DNA from: Paenibacillus oceani
GTDB taxonomy: Bacteria > Bacillota > Bacilli > Paenibacillales > NBRC-103111
Assembly: GCF_014705615.1 (NCBI RefSeq)
Contig: NZ_JACXJA010000005.1
Coordinates: 248,001 to 312,000, forward strand
Direction: 5' to 3'
DNA length: 64,000 bases
How positions within the stretch are numbered: position 1 is the stretch's first letter; each line of letters begins with the position of its first letter. The notes beneath the pieces were generated by a model that was not told the origin of the DNA, ran no database searches, and was given only the letters and a program-made list of their open reading frames with translations. This document shows, one piece after another, positions 1 to 8,136 of this stretch. The position numbers and the translations under genes were made by a program.

Positions 1-591
1 GTTAACCAGCGCCACCGCAATCATATGCGGCAGATGGCTGATCGCTCCGACGATCTCGTCGTGCTGCTCCGCATCTACGCGAACGATCTGGGCCCGCGTA
101 TACTGCAGCAGATCCGTCAGCTTGTTGTAAGCTTCCTCAGGCGTCGACTCGTCGGGGGTTAATACGTAGAAGGCGTTCTCGTACAAGTTGTAGTCCGCCA
201 CTTCCACCCCGGATCTTTCCGAACCGGTCATCGGGTGGCCCCCGATGAAGTGAATGCCGGGTACGGCTCTCTTCCTCGCATGTTTAACGATCGTCGCCTT
301 CGTGCTGCCAACATCGGTTATGATGCATCCCGGCTTCAGACGCATTTGCAGCAGCTCGTCCAGGTAGGGCTCCAGCAGGCTGACGGGGACGCAAAGGAAA
401 ATAAAATCCGCGTCCTCGGCTACTTCCTGCATCGAGGTGCTGGCCTCATCGACAACTCCAAGACTCACATATTTCTCAACCTGGGACGGCCGATTGGAGT
501 GTCCGGCCACCCGGATGCCCGGTTTGTCCTTCAAGCATAACGCCAGCGACCCTCCCATTAAACCGACGCCAAATATAGCTACCTTTATCAT
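1..591 (-). CDS. tyrA: Prephenate dehydrogenase, partial (C-terminus beyond window)
   Basis: This enzyme oxidatively decarboxylates prephenate to 4-hydroxyphenylpyruvate in tyrosine synthesis, using NAD+, in the cytoplasm. The 197 codons in the window begin MIKVAIFGVGLMGGSLAL, a Rossmann GxGxxG nucleotide-binding motif right at the N-terminus. They continue with the family segments GGHPMTGSERSGV and AISHLPHM. The reading frame runs off the left edge of the window, so the C-terminal part is not seen. It lies 25 bases downstream of hisC on the same strand, the same pairing as hisC-tyrA at the end of the B. subtilis aro supraoperon. I identify the family from motifs; the coenzyme preference is inferred. 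Confidence 0.9.
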   Translation of the reverse strand, partial: MIKVAIFGVGLMGGSLALCLKDKPGIRVAGHSNRPSQVEKYVSLGVVDEASTSMQEVAEDADFIFLCVPVSLLEPYLDELLQMRLKPGCIITDVGSTKATIVKHARKRAVPGIHFIGGHPMTGSERSGVEVADYNLYENAFYVLTPDESTPEEAYNKLTDLLQYTRAQIVRVDAEQHDEIVGAISHLPHMIAVALVN

Positions 592-616
592 TTCGAATCA
601 CTCTTCATTGTCAAAT

Positions 617-1717
617 TTAAGCTTGAACCGCTACCTCGTCCAGCACCTGGGTCAAAGCCGCGATAAACTTGGCGTTTTGCTCCTGGCTGCCGACCGTTAC
701 GCGGATTTTGGTCGGAAAGTCGAGCGCATGGCCGCCGCGGATAATAAATCCTTTACGGAGCAAGGCGTCGAACACTTCTTTGGCAGGACGCTGAACGTCT
801 ACCATAATGAAATTTCCGTAAGCGGGATAATACGACAAGCCAAGCTTGCGGAATTCTCCGGTCATATATTCAATCCCGGCCGCATTCATCTTGCGGCAGT
901 AGGCGATAAACTCTTGGTCCTTAACGGCTGCTTTGGCGGCCGCTTGAGCGAATCGGCTCGTGTTAAACGGCTCGCGCACTTGGTTGATCGAATGAATGAC
1001 GTCCGGATGTCCGACGCCGTAGCCGATCCGCAAGGAGGCCAGACCGTATATTTTGGAAAAGGTGCGAAGCGTAATCACGTTTTTATAATGCGGAAGAAGC
1101 TCGATTCCGTCAGGGAATTCCTCGGAATCCGTATATTCGATATAAGCCTCGTCCAGGACGACCAGCACATGCTGAGGCACCTGCTGCAGGAAATCGTTCA
1201 GCTCTGCGCGGGTAACCATCGTACCGGTCGGGTTGTTCGGATTGCATACCCAGACGATCTTGGTACGTTCGTTGATTTTGGCCAGCATGCCCGGCAAATC
1301 GTGCTTGCCGTCTTTTAGGGGAACTTCGATCGATACGGCCCCTTCGATCTCGCAATTGTGCTTGTACTGCGGGAACGTATGAGTCGCCATGACCGTCTCG
1401 TCGCCCTTCACCAGATAAGCGCGGGCAATCATCAGGATGACTTCATCGGAACCGGCTCCGAACAAAATCTGGTTCGGCTGAATACCCAGATGGGCGGCCA
1501 ATGCGGCAGTCAGCTCCACGGCTCCGCCGTCGGGATACAAGCTGACCGAATCGATTTCGGCTTGGATCGCTTCTTTTGCTTTCGGTGAACTTCCGAACGG
1601 ATTTTCGTTGGAGGCCAGTTTGATAACTTCGCTTAAGCCCAGTTCGCGTTTTACTTCTTCGATCGGTTTCCCTGGCTGGTAAACCGGCAGATGGACGATA
1701 GTTGATTTCGGCTGCAC
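617..1717 (-). CDS. hisC: Histidinol-phosphate aminotransferase
   Basis: A PLP-dependent class I/II aminotransferase that converts imidazole-acetol phosphate to histidinol phosphate; in Bacillus relatives it also serves tyrosine and phenylalanine synthesis. The PLP lysine sits in TFSKIYGLASLRIGYG, and SNENPFG and CNPNNPTGT are typical family blocks. The frame is open upstream, but I choose the GTG at 1717 because GAGGTG precedes it at proper spacing and the protein then begins VQPKSTIVHLPVYQPGKP, giving 366 aa, normal for HisC. It is followed closely by tyrA. Unlike in B. subtilis it does not follow trpA directly: about 27 kb of sugar genes intervene. A possible weak promoter with TACAAT lies near 1790. 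Confidence 0.93.
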   Translation of the reverse strand: MQPKSTIVHLPVYQPGKPIEEVKRELGLSEVIKLASNENPFGSSPKAKEAIQAEIDSVSLYPDGGAVELTAALAAHLGIQPNQILFGAGSDEVILMIARAYLVKGDETVMATHTFPQYKHNCEIEGAVSIEVPLKDGKHDLPGMLAKINERTKIVWVCNPNNPTGTMVTRAELNDFLQQVPQHVLVVLDEAYIEYTDSEEFPDGIELLPHYKNVITLRTFSKIYGLASLRIGYGVGHPDVIHSINQVREPFNTSRFAQAAAKAAVKDQEFIAYCRKMNAAGIEYMTGEFRKLGLSYYPAYGNFIMVDVQRPAKEVFDALLRKGFIIRGGHALDFPTKIRVTVGSQEQNAKFIAALTQVLDEVAVQA

Positions 1718-1848
1718 GGATTTCACCTCTATGAAAGATTGGATGCTGCTATTTTCGATATAACTAGTATTGTAACGTATTTGAAAGCGGCTTGCTAGTA
1801 GAAACGTCAGAGTCGATCCGCCGGCCCCCGTGCAGGCGGCAAAGGAAT

Positions 1849-1880
1849 GAAAAGACCTTCTCCCTGCACGGGGGAGAAGG
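1849..1880 (-). terminator. Rho-independent terminator after the GntR-SBP gene
   Basis: A 9-bp GC-rich stem (CCTTCTCCC at 1856-1864 with GGGAGAAGG at 1872-1880) starts just after the regulator's stop codon and is followed on the minus strand by TCTTTTCA. It separates the sugar module from hisC-tyrA, so hisC probably needs its own promoter. Confidence 0.8.
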
Positions 1881-1883
1881 CGG

Positions 1884-3272
1884 TTAGAGGAGAGGCGCGC
1901 GGCTGTCACGGCTCCAGCTCTCGATTTCTTCACAGAGCGACTGATCGGTGTGCAGACCGCCCCAGTACATTTTCAGTTCTCTGTTCATCCGCGCCAGCTC
2001 ACCCGCTCCGATGCCCAGCTCGGTAAAAAAGCGGAACCCCGGTATCGTCTCCCGGAACAGCGAGAACCGGGACGGCCGGTACATCGTCTCTTCCCCGACC
2101 CATTCGGCGGCAGGCCTTAAGGCGGGCAGACTGTACGTTTGCTTGCGGATGAACGTCTGAGCCTGCTGTGAGGTCAAATAGTGGAGCAGAGCAGCGGCCG
2201 AATCTTTCACTTTGGAGCTCCGGTTGACTCCCAGCCCTATGGCCAGCAGCAGCGACCGGGGCGTGCCGAAATGAGGCACCGGGGCGACATCGAACGGGAC
2301 CCGCTTGTGCTGCAAATAGTTCAAATAGAAAAAGCTGGTGACAATCATCGACGCTTTGCCTTTGGCGAGCAGCATCTCCGATTCGCCCGTCGCTACGCCG
2401 TCGGTCAGATGCGCCATATCCCGCTTGATATCCCGGCATGTCCGGAGAATCTCCATCATCCGGGTGCCGGATAAACGTATGGAGCCGTCGGGATTTCGTT
2501 CGAACCGGGCATCCGATTGAAGGAGCAGCAGCGGCCAGCGGTTGACCGAATAGAAATCGTAATGGAAGCCGACTCTCTCGTTCGGAACGGCCATCTGCTC
2601 CGCCGCGCGAATCAGATCTTGCCACGTCCAGCTGCTGTCCGGCTCGGACAATCCCTTCTCGGTAAAATGCGACCGGTTATAGGCAAGCAGCAGAGGGGAA
2701 AAAATAAACGGCTGGACAAGCAATTGCCCTTCCGAAGTAAAAGCGTCGGACAAGAACGGGTACATATCCGGGTTGCGGGGCAGCGGCTCGAGCAGCTCCC
2801 TCCCCCCGTTTTCGATGCAATCCCGGAAATCGGTATAGTTCATCATAGCGGCATCCAGAATGCCGCCTTCAAAATAGTTGCCTATATAATGGGAGCTTGT
2901 GCTGGTAAGCGGAACGGCTTGCACCCGGACAAACGGATTGTCGGCCTGAAACAGGCCGATCAGTTTCAGCAGGCTCGCTTCGCCGATCACCGACGAGTGA
3001 AAGCCGAATTTGACCGTCGTTACGGATTCGTCGGGCGGGGCTATCACTTTGTTGCCGACTCTCGGTATTTTCTCGAGAAGCCCTTCGCCGACAAGCTGCT
3101 CCAGCCCTTTGCGGACAGACTGGTTGCTCAGCCCGAACAGCTCGGCCAAAGCTTTCTCGGAAGGCAAATATTCGCCGGACGGCCTCTTGCCGGTAACGAT
3201 ATCGTCACGCAGCCGGTTAACCATATCGCTTAACCGCTCGCGCGGGCTTTTCCGGACTTCCTTATTTTCCAT
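1884..3272 (-). CDS. GntR-type regulator fused to an extracellular solute-binding-like domain
   Basis: The first ~75 residues form a winged helix of GntR type (YLPSEKALAELFGLSNQSVRKGLEQLVGEGLLEK), which should bind DNA. Residues from about 85 to 462 resemble family 1 sugar-binding proteins of ABC importers (for example PFIFSPLLLAYNRSHFTEKG and a segment like APVPHFGTP). No signal peptide or membrane segment is visible, so the binding-protein fold appears to act as an intracellular ligand sensor. The ATG at 3272 has an AGAGGG ribosome site. The gene has its own promoter behind the beta-helix gene and ends in a terminator. Ligand and targets are unknown; the adjacent beta-helix genes and importer are the obvious candidates. 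The architecture is seen in Paenibacillaceae, but few members are characterised to my knowledge. Confidence 0.85.
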   Translation of the reverse strand: MENKEVRKSPRERLSDMVNRLRDDIVTGKRPSGEYLPSEKALAELFGLSNQSVRKGLEQLVGEGLLEKIPRVGNKVIAPPDESVTTVKFGFHSSVIGEASLLKLIGLFQADNPFVRVQAVPLTSTSSHYIGNYFEGGILDAAMMNYTDFRDCIENGGRELLEPLPRNPDMYPFLSDAFTSEGQLLVQPFIFSPLLLAYNRSHFTEKGLSEPDSSWTWQDLIRAAEQMAVPNERVGFHYDFYSVNRWPLLLLQSDARFERNPDGSIRLSGTRMMEILRTCRDIKRDMAHLTDGVATGESEMLLAKGKASMIVTSFFYLNYLQHKRVPFDVAPVPHFGTPRSLLLAIGLGVNRSSKVKDSAAALLHYLTSQQAQTFIRKQTYSLPALRPAAEWVGEETMYRPSRFSLFRETIPGFRFFTELGIGAGELARMNRELKMYWGGLHTDQSLCEEIESWSRDSRAPLL

Positions 3273-3308
3273 GGGCTACCCTCTTTTGTCGTCGTTACGA
3301 TTAAGGCT

Positions 3309-3339
3309 ATTATAGCAAGCGTCCTGCAACGCCTGTCAA
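3309..3339 (-). promoter_or_regulatory. Sigma-A-like promoter of the GntR-SBP gene
   Basis: The minus strand has TTGACA (3334-3339) and TATAAT (3309-3314) with a slightly long 19-nt spacer. The -35 lies in a TGCAA-N5-GTCA block (3325-3338) that resembles blocks in both beta-helix promoters. Confidence 0.6.
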
Positions 3340-3378
3340 CTTCTGGATCGGGACATTCCGGCCAGCCGGAGAACGTAT

Positions 3379-5565
3379 TTAAGGAAGGATCAGATTACCC
3401 TCCGTATGGCGCACCGCTGCGGATTGCTCCGGCAATCCGGACCGGTCGACGCCTTGCTCGATACACGCGGCGTGGAGCATCGAAGAGCCGCCGCCGAATG
3501 CAGCCGGGTCTGTCTCGAAGCGCCCGCCCGTAAACTTGGAGCCGACCGCTTTGTAATGATGGCAGCCGCCCCGGATGACGAAATGCGCCATATCGGGCGC
3601 CCCTGCTGTACTCGTCAGATTGCCCAGGTTCCATGTCACGGTTTGCGCCGGGTCCGTATGCAGCAGAAACGCTCTGGCGCCGTTTACTCCGCGGAACGCA
3701 GCTCCTCCGTCGACGGAGACGGCTTGAGTTCGGCCCGCTCCGGAAGCGGCCACCTCCTCGTTGCCGGACCATCCCCCTGTCAGCTCCAGCCCGCAGTTGA
3801 CCATACCGCCGCTTTGGATGACCAGCTCGCGGCAGGCGGCTTCCACCTTCCCCGACTCCGTCGATGCCCCGATCAGCCAGCTGTTCTGCAGGGTCAGCTT
3901 ATGAATGCTGCCTATCGTGATCTGGTCGATATTGCGAATTTCACTATGGACGATTAGCAGATCGGCGTCGACGGGCAGCATTCCGACAGCGGAACCTTCG
4001 GTAGGCTTGCGCGCAAGCTCGGCGTGCGGGGTCATCGTAAATCCGCAGCCGTCGATTACATTCGGCCGTTCCGAGCGGGAGGAGCTTCTGGATAACGTGA
4101 CCGCTCCTTCGGCTGTGCAGCCTCTCATCTGAAGCCCGTCGGCATTGGCCCATATCGAACCGGAATCGGGCAACCCTTCCTTAATATAAGCGCGGCAATC
4201 TTCCAATGTCAGATCGGTTAATTTCTTATGAGCGATAATTCGCGAAGCGATATGTTTTCGGACCGTTATCCGTTTGGCGCTGTCCCCCCATGTCGATCCG
4301 CTGTTGGCGAACGATAACAAACCCGAATTGCCGGTATAGACGAGGTCGTGCTCAAACTGGCCGTGCGTGACGAAGGGACCATAATCGTCGCCGTCGCCGT
4401 GGCAGTTCTCCACCATACAATAGGCGGCGCAAGTAAAATCGTTCAGATGACGGGAATTGCTCGTGTTGCAATCGCGCACATGACCGTACAGGACGTTGAT
4501 CTGCTGCGTAAGATAGCCGGTTCCTCCCCAGTCCCGTTCTACCGGATTCATCAATTCGCACCGCTCGGTGACGTAAAACGTGTTGTATCTCCTCATAATA
4601 ACCGGCCAAAACACACCTTCCGCACGAATGTCCGAGACGTCGCATTCAACTGCGAATTCAAAGGCCAGCGGACTCGAGCCGATCTGGTCCCATGTATCGA
4701 ACGGTCTTACAGTCGTCGAGACGCTGGGCGGTACGGGGACGCCGGTAAACCTCATGTTCCGCACACGGCTGCCGGTGACGGGATTCATTTTTTTGAAGCT
4801 GATCGTTCTTCCGGCCTCGAGAGCCCACCCGAGCTTGTAATTTATCCGGATATGGGTCGCATCGATCCGCTCCGTCACCTTCACCATATAGTCCAGCTCG
4901 CGCTGGGCGCCTCCGCCCGGTCTACTGTTTACCCGCGCCACCCACCAGTCCCCGACTGCAAAGGCGGCGCTGTCGGCCACCTCCACGACGTCGGTCATTT
5001 CGGCCAAATCAGCGCTCAGCGTCACCTGCTGGCTCTCCCCCGACTCAAGACCGCGGAAGCAGATAACGGTTCCCAGCGGATTATCCTTCAAGTTCAGCTC
5101 GATTCCTTCGGTCGTAACGGTGTAGCCCCCAAAATCGAGTTCGATCCGGCTGCGGTGAAATACGTGCCTTTTACGGAAATTCAAATTTGAGTGCGCTTCG
5201 ATGCGGGAAATGGCCGGATTGTTAACCATCGCGTCCAGCGCGTCGTCCGCGGACGATTGTTCGCCGAAAATGCCGAACCAGCGATAATCGCCAATCCCGT
5301 TATGCATCGTCTCCCAGCGGCCTCGCTTCTCCGGATCGGAATGCGGATTATGTATCGTGCCTCCGTTATCCGCACTTGCGCTTGTTTCGTTATAACGAAC
5401 CCATTTCCCCCCGCCGTCGCCTTCTGTATAATAGCCGGCCACATAAACGACCGTCCCGTGCACCCGCTGGTCAGGAGCGAGTTGGAACAAGGCCGGAACG
5501 TTCGGAATATGGATCACTGGGTAAACTTCGCCTGCACATACGGTTTGCCGCCCATCTGTATTCAT
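3379..5565 (-). CDS. Parallel beta-helix protein A (tail-spike/pectate-lyase-like), no signal peptide
   Basis: The protein is collinear with the 775-aa paralogue encoded at 8137-10464 over nearly its whole length, sharing blocks such as YRWFGIFG, YLTQQINVLYGH, CMVENCHGDGD and VTHGQFEHDL. The N-terminal part (GGGKWVRYN, ADNGGT, GRWE) is typical of proteins whose next domain is a right-handed parallel beta-helix, as in phage tail spikes and polysaccharide lyases. An open frame extends to 5697, but a sigma-A promoter lies inside it (5647-5675), so translation should begin downstream. I choose ATG 5565 (MNTDGRQ), with AAGGAG 13 nt upstream, giving 728 aa. Unlike its paralogue it has no Tat or Sec leader. 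Substrate unknown; a glycan lyase or hydrolase is inferred from fold and context. Confidence 0.75.
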   Translation of the reverse strand: MNTDGRQTVCAGEVYPVIHIPNVPALFQLAPDQRVHGTVVYVAGYYTEGDGGGKWVRYNETSASADNGGTIHNPHSDPEKRGRWETMHNGIGDYRWFGIFGEQSSADDALDAMVNNPAISRIEAHSNLNFRKRHVFHRSRIELDFGGYTVTTEGIELNLKDNPLGTVICFRGLESGESQQVTLSADLAEMTDVVEVADSAAFAVGDWWVARVNSRPGGGAQRELDYMVKVTERIDATHIRINYKLGWALEAGRTISFKKMNPVTGSRVRNMRFTGVPVPPSVSTTVRPFDTWDQIGSSPLAFEFAVECDVSDIRAEGVFWPVIMRRYNTFYVTERCELMNPVERDWGGTGYLTQQINVLYGHVRDCNTSNSRHLNDFTCAAYCMVENCHGDGDDYGPFVTHGQFEHDLVYTGNSGLLSFANSGSTWGDSAKRITVRKHIASRIIAHKKLTDLTLEDCRAYIKEGLPDSGSIWANADGLQMRGCTAEGAVTLSRSSSRSERPNVIDGCGFTMTPHAELARKPTEGSAVGMLPVDADLLIVHSEIRNIDQITIGSIHKLTLQNSWLIGASTESGKVEAACRELVIQSGGMVNCGLELTGGWSGNEEVAASGAGRTQAVSVDGGAAFRGVNGARAFLLHTDPAQTVTWNLGNLTSTAGAPDMAHFVIRGGCHHYKAVGSKFTGGRFETDPAAFGGGSSMLHAACIEQGVDRSGLPEQSAAVRHTEGNLILP

Positions 5566-5646
5566 TGCTCTGCCGCAACTCCTTGCTCCCGTTTCATCCG
5601 GATCAATGCGATGATGGATTTGTGATTTGAATCTGGTTTGTTTTTG

Positions 5647-5675
5647 ATTATAAGCGCGCCTGCAAGCAGTGTCAA
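5647..5675 (-). promoter_or_regulatory. Sigma-A promoter of beta-helix gene A with overlapping cre-like motif
   Basis: TTGACA (5670-5675), a 17-nt spacer and TATAAT (5647-5652) make a near-consensus promoter on the minus strand. A cre-like sequence TGCAAGCAGTGTCA (plus strand 5661-5674; two mismatches to TGWNANCGNTNWCA) overlaps the -35. AAACAAACCAGA just downstream of the -10 is also present downstream of the beta-helix B promoter. Confidence 0.75.
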
Positions 5676-5712
5676 CGAAGTTGTAACCCTTTTCCATCTT
5701 ACTGCCACCTCT

Positions 5713-5751
5713 TAAAAAAAAGGTCCGTCCGGCCGAAGCCGTCGGGACCTT
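5713..5751 (-). terminator. Terminator after the S-layer homology gene
   Basis: The arms AAGGTCC and GGACCTT enclose a GC-rich interior with a TTCG-type loop, followed on the minus strand by eight T residues. It closes the beta-helix B plus SLH transcription unit just before the beta-helix A promoter. Confidence 0.85.
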
Positions 5752-5765
5752 GAACCATTGCCGGA

Positions 5766-8118
5766 TTATCGAATGAGGATCGAAGCCGAGCTTCCGCCCC
5801 AGGCGATGACGACATACTCGCCGGGAGCAAGCTTATCGGTCGGCAGGAACGCCTCTTGCCCTGCAATCGTTTCTACTTTTTTCGCTGTTCCCGATCCGAT
5901 CGCACGTTCCAAGTCGCCCTTCGTTGCGCTGACTCCCCGTTTGACCAGATACACGTCCGCCGCTTTATCCGTAATGACGGCTATAGGCGACCCTGCCTGA
6001 ACCGCACCCGGGTTCACGACCGTCAAAGAAGGCCCGAACTCGAAGCTGACCGCCACGTCGTTTGCCAGCGGAACTCCTCTATCATCCGTCAACGTTCCAG
6101 CCGGCAAGGTCAGCGTGATCGGGTCCGGCTGACCGGCTGCAAAAGTGAAACGGATTATGGAGTCCATAATCTCGATCGTATCGCCCGCCTCGTACGTATT
6201 ACTGGTCACCGTGCCTGTTGGCTTGTAGGTGGAATGCGTTACGCTTTTGCCCAAATTCTCCATCGTGCCTAGCGCATTTCGAATCGGCTTATTGAATCCG
6301 ATATCGACGAACCGGCTGTTGCTGTACACTTGCACCGAGTTTTGGGCAAGCGGCGTTTCCGGCGAGGCGAGAAGGCGAATTTCCTGATCCGGGCTGTAAT
6401 CGCTCATTAAATAATAACTGTTAACCGCTACGATGACATAGTCTCCTGCAGGGAGCCCCGCCGTATGAAAGGAAACCTTCTGATTGGCTTCCCCAAACGC
6501 ACGCTGCCCCTGCTTGGCAGCGACCCTATAGTCGAGCATCGAAATATATCGGTCCGTCCCTCCAGGCACCAGGTACAAAAAGCCGCGCTGATCGGCTATC
6601 CCGTATACGGTGTCGCCTACCGTGGCGATGCGCAGCTGATTGACATACACGCTTTCGGTTACCGAGCCTTCCAGCGGTATCAGGCTTCGAGGGGAAACTG
6701 TACCGGGAGGCGGAACGATTTCGTCGTCGTCGGAGCCGCTGCCCGCAGACGGGCCGGGAACCGGGAGCAGCGGCTTCACCACATCTCCAAGCGTTAATTC
6801 TTTGTCGCCGATCTTAATCGGCGTCTGAGCCGTGGCGTCGCTGCCGATCTCGATCCGCTGCGGCTGCTTCTCAAACTGTGCGCCCGGCGCATTGACTACC
6901 GCGAGCTGGACGTTTCCTTCGCCGAATACCGACACGGCCGCATGGATGATCAGCGATAAGACATTAGCTTCTTTCCCGATGACAAGCTTCGTTTGTCCGG
7001 ACAAGCGGTCTATCGTCAGCTTGGAAACCGAACCTTTCGGAATTTCGAGCAAAATACGCTGGGCCAATACTTGAACGGCTTCAAAACTGCCGACCAGCGT
7101 AATTTGCGCGTCCGCCGGCAACTGTCCGGTTAACGTCACCTTGCCGACGGCGTGTTCTGTTGTCGCTTCATCGGCTACGATAATAGCCGCCGTATGCAAG
7201 CTGATCTCCTGTATGGAGGCCGTTCCCTTCAACACGATGCGAACCGTGCTGATTGTATTGTTGACGGATACGATTCCAAGCACAGTATCGACAAGATGGA
7301 CGCTGTTGACTCCTCCGCCTAAAATACGGGTTGTGCCGGTCACGGTTACGTTTTTCGGCGTAACGTCGCCCTTGCCGATTCCAGCGGCCAGAATCAGATC
7401 GCCTTCGATCTTCATGTTCTGGAGCGTCACTCCGCTTGCCGTTACTTGGATATTTCCTTTTATCGTTTCCGTTCCGCTTGCAGGTCCGTATACTCCAGGT
7501 TTATGGTAGATCGGAGAGCTGGAGGCACGATCCAGCATAACGACCGCCTCCGCGCGGGTTACAAGTCCTGCCGGGCGAAAGGCGCCGTCTTCATAACCGT
7601 CGACGATCGCATGTTCGGCGAGAATCCCGATCGGAGCACGGCTCCAGTCCGGAATCGAGGCGGCGTCGGCGAATTTCGCAGCGTTGCCGTTCTCTTCTCC
7701 ATTCATACGGAGCAGCCGTGCGACGATCACCGCCAGCTCCTGCCGGCTCACGCTGGCTTCGACGCGGATGCTGTTATCTTCATACCCTTCGATATTCTTT
7801 CACCGCTTTGGCCGCTTCCGCGTATGCCCAGTGATCGTTGGTCAAATCGGCAAATGAGATCGCCGCCGGTTCTTTCCAGCCGTATACCCGGTTGATGAGC
7901 GCGAACAGTTCTCCGCGTTTGATCGAATCATCCGGACGCAAACTTCCATCTTCATAACCTTGAATGTACCCTTGATCCAGCCAGGCGGACAGCCGGGCTT
8001 GCGCCCAGTGCCCTCGACTGTCGACCGGCGCGTCAGCCGCATAAGCCGATGACCAGCCGGACGTCATCATACTTACGGCAAGAAGTGCGATCGATAATCG
8101 CTTTAATCGTTAAAACAC
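5766..8118 (-). pseudogene. S-layer homology (SLH) surface protein gene, disrupted
   Basis: Two SLH repeats at the N-terminus (around RGHWAQARLSAWLDQGYI and the region ending GYEDGAFRPAGLVTRAE) would anchor the product to cell-wall polymer. A long repetitive beta region, an acidic/proline hinge and Ig-like C-terminal blocks follow. The reading frame is broken twice. After a plausible GTG start at 8118, with GGGGGG upstream, codon 3 is TAA; the same frame then encodes a good signal peptide (RLKRLSIALLAVSMM...AYA). Near 7790 the frame shifts: WAYAEAAKAVKE runs into a stop, while GYEDNSIRVEASVSRQEL continues in another frame. The gene starts 18 nt after beta-helix gene B, suggesting an operon. 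Sequencing error could explain one break, less easily both. Confidence 0.75.
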
Positions 8119-8136
8119 GCGTTTGCCCCCCGTTCT

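Noticed and set aside
5566-5697. Extended N-terminus of beta-helix protein A (44 extra residues)
   Set aside because: A consensus TTGACA-17-TATAAT promoter lies within it, so mRNA from that promoter cannot encode it.
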